Below, one piece after another: positions 41,998 to 52,127 of a DNA stretch of 64,000 nucleotides. The notes beneath the pieces are model-generated. The model ran no database searches. It was not told where the DNA came from and saw nothing but the letters and a program-made list of their open reading frames with translations. The translations under genes were made by a program, and so were the position numbers. The DNA comes from Mycolicibacterium sp. CBMA 234 (GTDB taxonomy: Bacteria; Actinomycetota; Actinomycetes; Mycobacteriales; Mycobacteriaceae). The stretch covers positions 1 through 64,000 of the forward strand of contig NZ_MPKW01000036.1 in assembly GCF_009729415.1 (NCBI RefSeq), read 5' to 3'. The first letter of the stretch is position 1, and each line of letters opens with the position of its first letter.

Positions 41998-43670
41998 GCG
42001 GTGCGGCCGCGCTCGGTCCGGTAGCGACGCACCAGGGCGTCGGTTGAGCTGTCGGACTGCGCGGCGGGTGCAGCGTCGGACGTGATGACCGGCAGCAGCG
42101 CCTTGGCTTGGGTCTTGCCCAGCTCGACACCCCACTGGTCGAACGAGTCGATACCCCAGATCACGCCCTCGGTGAAGACCTGGTGTTCGTACATCGCGAT
42201 CAGCTGTCCGACCACCGACGGCGTCAGCTTGGTCGCCAAAATCGAAGTGGTGGGCCGGTTTCCGGGCATCACCTTGTGCGGGACGACGTCGGCCGGGGTG
42301 CCCTCGGCGGCAATCTCCTCGGCGGTCTTCCCGAACGCCAGCACCTGCGTCTGGGCGAAGAAGTTGCTCATCAGCAGGTCGTGCATGCTGCCGGTGCCGT
42401 CGGCGGTGGGCAGGTCGTCGGTCGGCTCGCTGAATCCGATGAAGTCGGCGGGCACCATTCGCGTGCCCTGGTGCAGCAGTTGATAGAAGGCGTGCTGGCC
42501 GTTGGTTCCCGGTTCGCCCCAGAAGATTTCGCCGGTTTCGGTCGTCACCGGTGAGCCGTCGGCGCGCACCGACTTGCCGTTGGACTCCATGGTCAACTGC
42601 TGCAGGTAAGCGGCGAAGCGAGCCATGTCGTTGGAGTAGGGGAGCACCGCACGCGCTTGTGCGCCAAAGAAATCCGAGTACCACAGGCCGATGAGGCCAA
42701 GCAGCGCAGGCGCATTCGCTTCCAGCGGTGCCGTGCGGAAGTGCTCGTCGACCAGGTGGAAGCCGGCCAAGAACTCGCCGAAGCGTTCCCGCCCGATCAC
42801 GGCCATCACCGAGAGCCCGATGGCGCTGTCCACCGAATACCGGCCGCCGACCCAATCCCAGAAGCCGAACATGTTCGCGGTGTCAATACCGAACTCGGAC
42901 ACCAGCTTTGCGTTGGTCGAGACCGCCACGAAGTGCTTGGCGACGGCCTCCGGTCCGGCGTCGCCGCCGAGTCCTTCAATCAACCAGCGCCGCGCCGCGG
43001 TGGCGTTGGTGAGGGTCTCCAGCGTCGAGAACGTCTTCGAGGCGACGATGAAAAGCGTGGTGGCAGGGTCGAGCCCATCGAGCTTGGCAATCAAATCGGC
43101 CGGGTCGACGTTGGACACGAACCGGGCCGAGATACCGGCGTCGGCGTAGTGGCGCAGCGCCTGGTCGACCATCACCGGGCCGAGGTCGGAACCGCCGATA
43201 CCGATGTTGACGACGGTCGTGATGCGCTTGCCGGTGGCCCCGGTCCACTCACCGCTGCGCAGTCGGTCCGTGAAGGCGCCCATCTTGTCGAGCACCTCGT
43301 GCACGTCGGCGACCACGTCCTGACCATCGACGTCCAACGATGCGCCGCGGGGCAGCCGCAGCGCGGTATGCAGCACCGCGCGGCCCTCGGAGGTGTTGAT
43401 GTGCTGCCCGGCGAACATGGCGTCGCGCCGTTCTTCCAGCCCGGCCGCGCGGGCCAAGTCGACCAGCAGCGCGAGGGTCTCCCGCGTCACTCGGTGCTTG
43501 CTGTAGTCGATGTACAGATCACCCACAGTGAGCGTCAGCTCGCGGCCGCGCTCGGGGTCTGCGGCGAACAACTCGCGCAGCGTGGTCGCCTCGACCGCGG
43601 CGTGGTGCGCGGTGAGCGCCTTCCAAGCTGTGGTGGTCGAGATGTCGGCGGCTTGAGTGAGATCGGGCAT
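41994..43670 (-). CDS. pgi: Glucose-6-phosphate isomerase
   Basis: This gene encodes 558 residues from ATG 43670 (MPDLTQAADIS); a TTG two codons earlier is also possible. Signature segments: GNIGIGGSDLGP-like (VVNIGIGGSDLGPVMVDQAL), the phosphate-binding FIVASKTFSTLETLTNA, the active-site ESNGKSVRADG and GEPGTNGQHAFYQLLHQGT, and EHQVFTEGVIWGIDSFDQWGVELGK near the end. It interconverts glucose-6-phosphate and fructose-6-phosphate in glycolysis and gluconeogenesis. Orthologue of Rv0946c, in the same order and strand. Confidence 0.97.
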   Translation of the reverse strand: MPDLTQAADISTTTAWKALTAHHAAVEATTLRELFAADPERGRELTLTVGDLYIDYSKHRVTRETLALLVDLARAAGLEERRDAMFAGQHINTSEGRAVLHTALRLPRGASLDVDGQDVVADVHEVLDKMGAFTDRLRSGEWTGATGKRITTVVNIGIGGSDLGPVMVDQALRHYADAGISARFVSNVDPADLIAKLDGLDPATTLFIVASKTFSTLETLTNATAARRWLIEGLGGDAGPEAVAKHFVAVSTNAKLVSEFGIDTANMFGFWDWVGGRYSVDSAIGLSVMAVIGRERFGEFLAGFHLVDEHFRTAPLEANAPALLGLIGLWYSDFFGAQARAVLPYSNDMARFAAYLQQLTMESNGKSVRADGSPVTTETGEIFWGEPGTNGQHAFYQLLHQGTRMVPADFIGFSEPTDDLPTADGTGSMHDLLMSNFFAQTQVLAFGKTAEEIAAEGTPADVVPHKVMPGNRPTTSILATKLTPSVVGQLIAMYEHQVFTEGVIWGIDSFDQWGVELGKTQAKALLPVITSDAAPAAQSDSSTDALVRRYRTERGRTA

Positions 43671-43775
43671 GCTCAAACACTAGTGTGATACAGGAAACGC
43701 CGTGGGGTGGGCGCTACACCAACTACCACGAGTCGTGCGGGAGCTACTCCCAACGCGGCTCGCGGGGGTTGGAAG

Positions 43776-44081
43776 CTAGTGGCCGAGGCGGCCGCGGCCC
43801 AGGCGCAGCAGCAGCATCGCGAGGTCTTTGCCTTCGGGACCCAGCTCGCTGTAGCGCTCGATGACCTTCATTTCGCGGCTGTGCACCAGCCGGGTGCCGC
43901 CGGAGGCCATCCGAGCTTTGCCGATGAGCTTGGATACCTCGGTGCGACGCTGCACGGCCGCCAGGATGGCGGCGTCAAGCTCGTCGATCTCGACGCGCAA
44001 CTCGTCGATGTTGATAGCGGATTCTGTTGCGGTGCTGTCTGGAGACATCGTTTCCTCGTTGTTGGTGGATTCTGGTGTCAT
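43776..44081 (-). CDS. Cytoplasmic chorismate mutase (AroQ-delta, Rv0948c type)
   Basis: This gene encodes 101 residues. It has a short variable N-terminus and then the AroQ helix ELRVEIDELDAAILAAVQRRTEVSKLIGKARM, with the active-site Arg and Lys residues, followed by TRLVHSREMKVIERYSELGPEG. This small enzyme is poor alone and is activated by binding the DAHP synthase AroG in M. tuberculosis. It makes prephenate for phenylalanine and tyrosine. The C-terminal LGRGRLGH is the segment known to matter for that complex. Placed between pgi and uvrD1 as in M. tuberculosis. Confidence 0.93.
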   Translation of the reverse strand: MTPESTNNEETMSPDSTATESAINIDELRVEIDELDAAILAAVQRRTEVSKLIGKARMASGGTRLVHSREMKVIERYSELGPEGKDLAMLLLRLGRGRLGH

Positions 44082-44160
44082 CCGAATTCAGGCCTCACCC
44101 AACAAACGAGCCCCGGATCCGGATGCGGACCACGGGGCTGAAGAGAAGCAGCTAAACCCC

Positions 44161-44183
44161 GGGTACCGGCGGCCGGTACCCGT
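44161..44183. repeat. Near-perfect 23-bp palindrome between chorismate mutase and uvrD1
   Basis: There are two 11-base arms, CGGGTACCGGC and GCCGGTACCCG, with one central base. It sits in the 231-base region between divergent genes, 79 bases from chorismate mutase and 129 from uvrD1. It could be a regulator site or, in RNA, a hairpin in a leader. It does not match the mycobacterial LexA box. Confidence 0.7.
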
Positions 44184-44312
44184 AGAAAAATCGCTGCTGC
44201 GCATTGAGCACGTTTTGAGTGTGCCATCCCGGCCGGTGCCAGCGCAAAGAGGCGAGCGGAGCGACCGGGAAATGCGGGGGTTGTCACACCGCAGCGGTAA
44301 GTTTGAACTGAT

Positions 44313-46661
44313 ATGACGAGCGCAGCCCCCGACACTGATCAGCTTCTTGACGGCCTCAACCCGGAGCAGCGTCACGCGGTGCAGCACGCGGGTTCGCCCT
44401 TGCTGATCGTGGCCGGCGCCGGCTCTGGCAAGACCGCGGTCCTGACCCGGCGCATCGCCTATTTGCTGGCCAACCGCGACGTCGGCGTCGGCCAGATTCT
44501 GGCCATTACCTTCACCAACAAGGCCGCAGCCGAGATGCGTGAGCGCGTCGCCCAGCTGATCGGGCCGCAGGCGAAGTCCATGTGGGTGTCGACGTTCCAC
44601 TCCACGTGCGTCCGCATCCTGCGCAACCAGGCTTCGCTGCTGCCGGGCCTGAACTCCAACTTCTCCATCTACGACGCCGACGACTCGCGCCGGCTGCTGA
44701 TGATGGTCGCCAAAGACCTAAACCTCGACGTCAAGCGGTACTCGCCCCGCATGTTGGCCACCGCGATCTCGAACCTGAAGAACGAACTGATTGATCCGCT
44801 GCAGGCGGCCTCCGAGGCATCTGAAGCCGACGAGGACCTGCCGCGCATCGTCGCCGAGGTGTACGGCGAATACCAGCGCCGGCTGCGGGCCGCGAACGCC
44901 ATGGACTTCGACGACCTGATCGGCGAGACCGTCGCTGTGCTGCAAAGCTTTCCGCAGATCGCGCAGTACTACCGGCGGCGCTTCCGGCACATCCTGGTCG
45001 ACGAGTATCAGGACACCAACCACGCCCAGTACGTCTTGGTGCGCGAACTCGTCGGCCACCATGCGCAAGAGGGCGCCGCCGACGTGCCGCCCGCCGAGCT
45101 GTGCGTCGTGGGTGACGCCGACCAGTCCATCTACGCGTTCCGCGGCGCGACGATTCGCAACATCGAGGACTTCGAACGCGACTTCCCGAACGCGAAAACC
45201 ATTCTGCTGGAACAGAATTATCGGTCGACGCAGAACATCCTGTCTGCCGCCAACGGGGTGATCAGCCGCAACGCCGGGCGCCGCGACAAGAAGCTGTGGA
45301 CCGACGCCGGCGAGGGCGAGCTGATCGTCGGCTACGTCGCCGACAACGAGCACGACGAGGCCCGGTTTATCGCCGAGGAGATCGACACGCTGACCACCAA
45401 GGGCAGCGGTATCGACACCAAGTTCACCTACGGCGACGTCGCGGTGTTCTACCGCACCAACAACTCGTCGCGGTCGGTGGAAGACATCTTCATCCGGGCC
45501 GGCATCCCGTACAAAGTCGTTGGCGGCATGCGCTTTTACGAGCGCAAAGAGATTCGCGACATCGTCGCGTACCTGCGAGTGCTGGACAATCCCGGCGACG
45601 CGGTGAGCATGCGGCGCATCCTCAATACCCCGCGCCGCGGCATCGGCGACCGCGCCGAGGCGTGCGTCGCGGTGTACGCAGAGAACACCGGTGCCAGCTT
45701 CAACGAGGCGCTGCAGGCCGCCGCCGAGGGCCGCGTGCCGATGCTGAACAGCCGCTCGGAGAAGGCGATTGCCAGTTTCGTCGAGCTGATGGACAGCTTG
45801 CGGGGCGGGCTCGACGGTGAGTTGGGCGACCTGGTCGAGACGGTGCTCGACCGCACCGGATATCGGCGTGAACTGGAGGCCTCCAGTGATCCGCAGGACC
45901 AGGCCCGGTTGGATAACTTGAATGAATTGGTCAGCGTCGCACACGAATTCAGCACCGACCTGGCCAACGCGCAGGCGCTGCAGGAAGAGGCGCTCGACGA
46001 GGACATACCCGACACGGGCGCGCTCGCGGCGTTCCTGGAGCGGGTGTCTCTGGTGGCCGACGCCGACGAGATCCCCGAAGACGGCGACGGCGTCGTCACC
46101 ATGATGACGCTGCACACAGCCAAAGGTCTGGAATTCCCAGTGGTTTTCGTGACCGGCTGGGAAGACGGCATGTTCCCGCATATGCGGGCACTCGGTGATC
46201 CGACTGAGCTGTCCGAGGAACGACGGCTGGCGTACGTCGGCATCACCCGCGCCCGGCAGCGGCTCTACCTGAGCCGGGCCAAGGTGCGGTCGTCGTGGGG
46301 GCAGCCCATGCTGAACCCGGAATCGCGCTTCCTGCAAGAGATTCCACAAGAGTTGATCGACTGGCGCCGGGTTGATCCGCCGCCATCGATGTCGGCGCCG
46401 AGCCGCTACGGGGCCGGTGGGTCCGGTGGATCGGGCGGTGGTCTCGGTGGCGGCCGTCCGTCGCCGATGCGGCCGGCCCCGAACCGCAACAAGCCGCTCG
46501 TGGTGCTCTCACCCGGCGACCGCGTCACGCACGACAAGTACGGCCTCGGTCGTGTCGAAGAGGTCAGTGGCGTAGGCGAATCGGCCATGTCGCTCATCGA
46601 CTTTGGCAGCTCCGGCCGGGTCAAACTGATGCACAACCACGCGCCGGTGCAGAAGCTCTAG
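44313..46661 (+). CDS. uvrD1: ATP-dependent DNA helicase UvrD1
   Basis: This gene encodes 782 residues (771 in M. tuberculosis). SF1A helicase motifs run in order: motif I AGAGSGKTAVLTRR, Ia ITFTNKAAAEMRERV, II ILVDEYQDTNHAQYVLV, III VVGDADQSIYAFRGA, IV EQNYRSTQNILSAAN, V TLHTAKGLEFPVVFV and VI EERRLAYVGITRAR. The C-terminus has a glycine-rich linker and a Tudor-like end (PGDRVTHDKYGLGRVEEVSG), as in PcrA. It unwinds DNA in nucleotide-excision repair and is reported to be stimulated by Ku in M. tuberculosis, whose gene lies 17 kb away here. Orthologue of Rv0949. Confidence 0.97.
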   Translation: MTSAAPDTDQLLDGLNPEQRHAVQHAGSPLLIVAGAGSGKTAVLTRRIAYLLANRDVGVGQILAITFTNKAAAEMRERVAQLIGPQAKSMWVSTFHSTCVRILRNQASLLPGLNSNFSIYDADDSRRLLMMVAKDLNLDVKRYSPRMLATAISNLKNELIDPLQAASEASEADEDLPRIVAEVYGEYQRRLRAANAMDFDDLIGETVAVLQSFPQIAQYYRRRFRHILVDEYQDTNHAQYVLVRELVGHHAQEGAADVPPAELCVVGDADQSIYAFRGATIRNIEDFERDFPNAKTILLEQNYRSTQNILSAANGVISRNAGRRDKKLWTDAGEGELIVGYVADNEHDEARFIAEEIDTLTTKGSGIDTKFTYGDVAVFYRTNNSSRSVEDIFIRAGIPYKVVGGMRFYERKEIRDIVAYLRVLDNPGDAVSMRRILNTPRRGIGDRAEACVAVYAENTGASFNEALQAAAEGRVPMLNSRSEKAIASFVELMDSLRGGLDGELGDLVETVLDRTGYRRELEASSDPQDQARLDNLNELVSVAHEFSTDLANAQALQEEALDEDIPDTGALAAFLERVSLVADADEIPEDGDGVVTMMTLHTAKGLEFPVVFVTGWEDGMFPHMRALGDPTELSEERRLAYVGITRARQRLYLSRAKVRSSWGQPMLNPESRFLQEIPQELIDWRRVDPPPSMSAPSRYGAGGSGGSGGGLGGGRPSPMRPAPNRNKPLVVLSPGDRVTHDKYGLGRVEEVSGVGESAMSLIDFGSSGRVKLMHNHAPVQKL

Positions 46662-46671
46662 CGTCGCCGAG

Positions 46672-46720
46672 CGTGAAGAAGACGGTGCGATCGCGCTGAT
46701 TTTTAGCCATCTTCTTCACG
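46672..46720. terminator. Hairpin between uvrD1 and the convergent membrane protein gene
   Basis: There are two perfect 11-base arms, CGTGAAGAAGA (46672-46682) and TCTTCTTCACG (46710-46720), with a 27-base loop that includes TTTTT. It lies 11 bases after the uvrD1 stop codon and 10 before the end of the opposite gene, so it could end both transcripts. Confidence 0.6.
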
Positions 46721-46729
46721 TTGAAGGTG

Positions 46730-47488
46730 TCAGGTCTTGGTGCACCAACGGCCGGTGACGGGCAGCATCGCGAGCACCATGCTCGCGATGGGCAGCACCG
46801 GGATGCCGTAGACGATCGGCGGCAGCTTGGCCCCGGCGACGAACAAGCTGGCGAAGATCACCAGCGTCACCAAGGCACCGACCACCACCAGCATCCGGCC
46901 TGTCCGATGGCGCAGCAGCACCGCGATCTGACCGCCGATTATCGCCCCGGCGGACACCGCGGCGAGGAAGCCGATGGCGACGCAGAACAGTGGATCGGTG
47001 TGCCACCACCCGGCGATCAGCGACGTGGCGATGACCGCGGTCGCCCAGCCACTCAAGATGCACGCCGTCGCGGTGGCGCACGCGGCGAGCGGCCCGGGCG
47101 GAGGTTTCGGTGCCGGCGGCGCCGCGTCCGGGAGCGCCGGGATGAACGTGGTCGCTGGTGCCGACTCGGCGACGATCAGGCCGGTCGCGGGCTCGATGAT
47201 GCTGGTCTGGGGAGAATCTGCGACGGGGATGGCGCCGGTTGGGATGCGCCGGATGATGCTGGTCGCGGGTGCGTCGGCCACCGGGATCGCGCCCGTCGGG
47301 GCCCGACGGATCAGTCCGGTCTTGGGCTCGTCGTCGGGCGTCCGGCCGACGACGGCGTCGGATTGACGCCCAAAAGTCTGAGTTGGATCAAAGAGGAGCC
47401 CACCGGAATCAGCGTCCGACTGCCGAGAAACTGGCATGAATTGGGTGGGGTCGGACAACGGCCCGTCGGCGTTGTTGTCGTCCGTCAC
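46730..47488 (-). CDS. Membrane protein with N-terminal Pro/Ala repeats
   Basis: This gene encodes 252 residues from GTG, starting three bases after the M23 peptidase stop, so it is co-transcribed. The first ~130 residues are soluble and repetitive: LIRRAPTGAIPVADAPATS, then IIRRIPTGAIPVADSPQTS, and DPTQ motifs. Residues ~135-245 form about four membrane helices (ACILSGWATAVIATSLIAGWW and VVVGALVTLVIFASLFVAGA). No known domain. The N-terminal Thr-rich repeats could be phosphorylated by a Ser/Thr kinase, as for many mycobacterial cell-division proteins, but this is speculation. Confidence 0.78.
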   Translation of the reverse strand: MTDDNNADGPLSDPTQFMPVSRQSDADSGGLLFDPTQTFGRQSDAVVGRTPDDEPKTGLIRRAPTGAIPVADAPATSIIRRIPTGAIPVADSPQTSIIEPATGLIVAESAPATTFIPALPDAAPPAPKPPPGPLAACATATACILSGWATAVIATSLIAGWWHTDPLFCVAIGFLAAVSAGAIIGGQIAVLLRHRTGRMLVVVGALVTLVIFASLFVAGAKLPPIVYGIPVLPIASMVLAMLPVTGRWCTKT

Positions 47489-47491
47489 GAA

Positions 47492-48574
47492 TCAGCCGAC
47501 GTAATTACCCGGGCTCAGGCCGCGCTGTGCCAGCCACGGCACCGGATCGATGCGCTGGGTACCGTTCAGCAGCACCTCGAAGTGGCAGTGCGGGCCGGTG
47601 GAGTTGCCCCGGTTGCCGATGGTGGCGATCTGGTCACCGGCGAAGACGCGCTGACCCACTGACACGACCCAGGTGTTGACGTGGCCGTACAGGGTGACAG
47701 TGCCGTCGGAGTGCCGAACCTTCACCCAGGCGCCGTAGCCGGCCGTCGGGCCGGCCGCGACAACCACGCCGTCGGAAACTGCGACGATCGGGGTGCCGAT
47801 CGAGTTGGCCAGGTCGATGCCGCCGTGCAGGGCGCCCCAGCGGTAGCCGAAGCCGGAGGTGAACACGCCCTTGGTCGGCATCACGAACAGCGGGCGGGCC
47901 AGGCGGGCTTCGCGCTCGGCGCGTTCCTGTGCGAAAGCTGCGCCGTTGGCCAGTTCCTGGGCGTGCACGGCGCCGGACGAGGCCGCAGGCTCCACGTTGA
48001 CGATCTGAATGCCAGTCGAGCCATCGGCCTGAACCATCTGGTCGGCGGCCAGCTTGGTGCTGGTCGGCTGATCAGCACTGGTCATCATCGAGTAACCAGC
48101 GGCGGCGGTCGCGCCGACGGCCATGGCAGCGGCGACCAGCCGGCCCTTCACGCCGCCCGCGGGCTCGGCCTTGCGGTGGTTGCCGCGGTTGGCCCGCAGA
48201 TCGATGACGTCGGTGTCGTCGAGACCGTTACTGGTGTCGGTGTGGCTGTCGCGGTAGGCGCTCGCGGAGAGGCGCTGGGCGCCCTCGGGCCGCTGGAACT
48301 TGGCCGGGACGGTCAGCGTCAGCGGGGCCTGGTCATCGGTATCGTCGAGATCGTCCAGCTCAGGGGCGGCGTTGACGCAGGAATCGCGGTCGAAAGCGCT
48401 CTGGGAGAGGTCCAGATCGTGCAGGTCGCCGAACTCGTTGAATGGAATGATGTCGGTCACTTCGGCGGGGCTCACAGCGCGGGAGAGTTTGATGGTGGTG
48501 CGGGCAGCGTTCTCGGTGATGCCGGCGTTCGTCGCCTCTCCAAGGGGAGTGCCTGACGAATCGTGCTCAGCCAA
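47492..48574 (-). CDS. M23-family (LytM-like) peptidoglycan endopeptidase
   Basis: This gene encodes 360 residues from a TTG start with AAAGGA ten bases upstream; no in-frame ATG fits. The first ~145 residues are cytoplasmic and acidic (NEFGDLHDLDLSQSAFDRD), then one membrane helix near VKGRLVAAAMAVGATAAAGYSM, then the outside peptidase: GVFTSGFGYRWGALHGGIDLAN (zinc H and D), SDGVVVAAGPTAGYG, TLYGHVN and the H-x-H motif STGPHCHFEVLL. All zinc ligands are present, so it should be active. Orthologue of Rv0950c. It probably remodels cell-wall peptides. Confidence 0.92.
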   Translation of the reverse strand: MAEHDSSGTPLGEATNAGITENAARTTIKLSRAVSPAEVTDIIPFNEFGDLHDLDLSQSAFDRDSCVNAAPELDDLDDTDDQAPLTLTVPAKFQRPEGAQRLSASAYRDSHTDTSNGLDDTDVIDLRANRGNHRKAEPAGGVKGRLVAAAMAVGATAAAGYSMMTSADQPTSTKLAADQMVQADGSTGIQIVNVEPAASSGAVHAQELANGAAFAQERAEREARLARPLFVMPTKGVFTSGFGYRWGALHGGIDLANSIGTPIVAVSDGVVVAAGPTAGYGAWVKVRHSDGTVTLYGHVNTWVVSVGQRVFAGDQIATIGNRGNSTGPHCHFEVLLNGTQRIDPVPWLAQRGLSPGNYVG

Positions 48575-48841
48575 CCGAAAATCCTTTGCTCCGTGACCAT
48601 ACCGTTACCGAGACCGCCCATGACGGTACTGAAAATCAGAACCGATTGGCAACCTATCGATGCCATCTGGTGGGAACTGTGATTTGCCTCACTCATCTGA
48701 CTCGGGTGAGATGTACCACATGGGTAGTGGACGGTGCAGGCTACTCACTAGTACGTAGTTAAAGTGCCGGGCGAGCCAGTGCGGCCCAATGCTGAATGAA
48801 TTCAACCGTCAACGCAGACAGAACGGGATTTCTCAGAGCTC

Positions 48842-50005
<1,164 letters not shown>

Positions 50006-50020
50006 GGGAGCCAACAACTT

Positions 50021-50923
50021 ATGTCTATCTTCCTGAACAAGGATTCCAAGGTCATCGTCCAGGGCATCACCGGCGGTGAGGGCACCAAGCACACCAAGCT
50101 GATGCTGAAGGCCGGCACCCAGGTGGTCGGCGGCGTGAACGCTCGCAAGGCCGGCACCAAGGTCTCGCATGTGGACAAGGACGGCAACGACATCGATCTG
50201 CCGGTCTTCGCGACCGTCGCAGAGGCCATGAAGGAGACCGGCGCCGACGTGTCGATCGCCTTCGTGCCGCCGGCGTTCTCGAAGGACGCCATCATCGAGG
50301 CCATCGACGCCGAGATTCCGCTGCTGGTTGTCATCACCGAGGGCATCCCGGTGCAGGACAGCGCGTACGCGTGGGCCTACAACGTCGAGAAGGGTCAGAA
50401 GACCCGCATCATCGGCCCCAACTGCCCGGGCATCATCACCCCCGGTGAGGCGCTGGTCGGCATCACGCCGAACAACATCACCGGCAAGGGCCCCATCGGT
50501 CTGGTCTCCAAGTCGGGCACCCTGACCTACCAGATGATGTACGAGCTGCGTGACTTCGGCTTCTCGACCGCCATCGGCATCGGCGGCGACCCGGTCATCG
50601 GTACCACCCACATCGACGCCATCGAGGCGTTCGAGAAGGACCCGGAGACCAAGGTCATCGTGATGATCGGCGAGATCGGTGGCGACGCCGAAGAGCGTGC
50701 CGCTGACTACATCAAGGCCAACGTCACCAAGCCGGTCGTCGGCTACGTCGCGGGCTTCACCGCTCCGGAGGGCAAGACCATGGGCCACGCTGGCGCCATC
50801 GTGTCGGGCTCGTCGGGCACCGCCGCCGCCAAGCAGGAGGCCCTCGAGGCCGCCGGCGTGAAGGTCGGCAAGACCCCGTCGGCCACCGCTGCTCTGGCTC
50901 GCGAGATCCTGCAGTCGCTGTAA
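50021..50923 (+). CDS. sucD: Succinyl-CoA ligase alpha subunit
   Basis: This gene encodes 300 residues, starting 15 bases after sucC with AAGGGAG upstream. Landmarks: VIVQGITGGEGTKHTKLMLKAGTQVVGGVN, GPNCPGIITPGEALVGI, GLVSKSGTLTYQMMYELRD and GHAGAIVSGSSGTAAAKQEAL, which contains the phosphohistidine (GHAGAI). CoA binds the N-terminal Rossmann part. Forms the SucCD complex. A GC-rich hairpin follows the stop codon. Confidence 0.98.
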   Translation: MSIFLNKDSKVIVQGITGGEGTKHTKLMLKAGTQVVGGVNARKAGTKVSHVDKDGNDIDLPVFATVAEAMKETGADVSIAFVPPAFSKDAIIEAIDAEIPLLVVITEGIPVQDSAYAWAYNVEKGQKTRIIGPNCPGIITPGEALVGITPNNITGKGPIGLVSKSGTLTYQMMYELRDFGFSTAIGIGGDPVIGTTHIDAIEAFEKDPETKVIVMIGEIGGDAEERAADYIKANVTKPVVGYVAGFTAPEGKTMGHAGAIVSGSSGTAAAKQEALEAAGVKVGKTPSATAALAREILQSL

Positions 50924-50934
50924 TTTTCTCTACG

Positions 50935-50968
50935 CAACAGGCCCCTGCCAATTGGTGGGGGCCTGTTG
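50935..50968 (+). terminator. sucCD terminator hairpin
   Basis: There are two perfect 11-base arms, CAACAGGCCCC (50935-50945) and GGGGCCTGTTG (50958-50968), with a 12-base loop, followed by TGTTTGTG. It starts 11 bases after the sucD stop codon. Confidence 0.8.
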
Positions 50969-51038
50969 TGTTTGTGCCGAATGTGCAGCCAGATAACGGA
51001 TTTGGTGATTCTGACGTTCTGGCGGCACGCTCGCGGCG

Positions 51039-52124
51039 TCAGGGTTCGCGTCGCTCGCGGTAGTGCAGGTAGTTCCGGAGCAGTGGATCGCTGAGGTCGT
51101 ACCAGGTCGCGCGGCGGTCACCGGAGTCCGCTTTGGCTGGGTGTACCCAGCCGCTCGTGGTGAGCCGGCCCAAGGCTGCTGACGCCGATTGATTCGAAAT
51201 ACCCACGGCGGCAGCAAGATCGGTGACGGTCCGCGGCCCGTCGGCGCGGGCCAGCTCGACGATCAGGCGTTGTTCGCCGGCCGGCAGCTGCCAGAGAAGC
51301 TGTTGGTAGTGCGGCGTCAGCTGTTCCAGTACGGCGTCGGCAGCAGACGTTATGTCCTGCAGTGCGGCCCGGTCCACGGTGGCTGCGACGATCTGCCAGG
51401 CCCGCGGTGACCAGCCGACGACTTGGGCGACGTTGTCGATCTGGGTGAGTCCCTCGGAAGTCTGGACGTACGAGGCTAATTCGTGGTCGCGGGCGTGCTG
51501 CGCGAGGAACTCGACGACGTCAGCGTCGGTGAGGTCGGGTAGTTCCTCGATGATGAATGAGCCGTACCACGGATGAGTGCGGGATGAGACCGCTGGAAAC
51601 AACGCCGGGGCGGTCGCGAAAACCAGTACCGCGGTGGATGTTTCGACCCAGGCGCGGAAGCTGCCCTGGCCTGCTTCGTCGATCGCGTCGAATATGCGGT
51701 CGGCGTTCTCGATCGCGACCAGCACCATGCGGCCCGCAGCTAGGTCGAGGATTTCCCGTTCCAGTTCCAGTGCGTCGCCACGGAACTCGCGGGCGCGGGC
51801 GGCAACGTCGGGTCCTTGGGTGCCGAGGAGCTCGACCAGCAAGTCGGCGTAGCTGCCGATGGCCAGTGAGTCCTCCGGAAGTGCCAGCAGCAGGGTGGCT
51901 TTGGCGGCCTTGCGGTGCTTGAACGCACGGTGAATGGCGACCTGGAGAGTGTGGGTCTTTCCGGCGCCGCGGGGTGCGACGAGCAGGGTGTGCGGCCGGG
52001 AGCCATCTTGAGCGGAGCTGACGATGCGGTCTGTCAGCCGCTTGAGCAACGGGCCGCGCCCGACGGTGCGCGTGTCGAGGTCGGCTGGGTCGACGGTGCT
52101 GGGGGAGAAGGCCGGGTGCGTCAT
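51039..52124 (-). CDS. AAA/STAND-type ATPase-like protein with winged-helix tail (second of pair)
   Basis: This gene encodes 361 residues, starting three bases after the stop of the previous ATPase gene. The N-terminus holds TVGRGPLLKRLTDRIVSSA and a P-loop-like LLVAPRGAGKTHTLQVAI (about 48-65). The first glycine of Walker A is replaced by alanine. The Walker B position reads MVLVAIENADRIF, with Glu-Asn in place of Asp-Glu. After the helical lid, residues ~280-361 form a winged helix, TVTDLAAAVGISNQSASAALGRLTTSGWV, ending in TWYDLSDPLLRNYLHYRE. That closing phrase is typical of the ATPase_2 / archaeal-ATPase family. No membrane segment. Cellular role unknown. It may partner the ATPase encoded just upstream. 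Confidence 0.75.
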   Translation of the reverse strand: MTHPAFSPSTVDPADLDTRTVGRGPLLKRLTDRIVSSAQDGSRPHTLLVAPRGAGKTHTLQVAIHRAFKHRKAAKATLLLALPEDSLAIGSYADLLVELLGTQGPDVAARAREFRGDALELEREILDLAAGRMVLVAIENADRIFDAIDEAGQGSFRAWVETSTAVLVFATAPALFPAVSSRTHPWYGSFIIEELPDLTDADVVEFLAQHARDHELASYVQTSEGLTQIDNVAQVVGWSPRAWQIVAATVDRAALQDITSAADAVLEQLTPHYQQLLWQLPAGEQRLIVELARADGPRTVTDLAAAVGISNQSASAALGRLTTSGWVHPAKADSGDRRATWYDLSDPLLRNYLHYRERREP

Positions 52125-52127
52125 GGC

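Noticed and set aside
44718..46349. A 543-codon - strand open frame inside uvrD1
   Set aside because: It is a shadow of the helicase gene, with no domain pattern.
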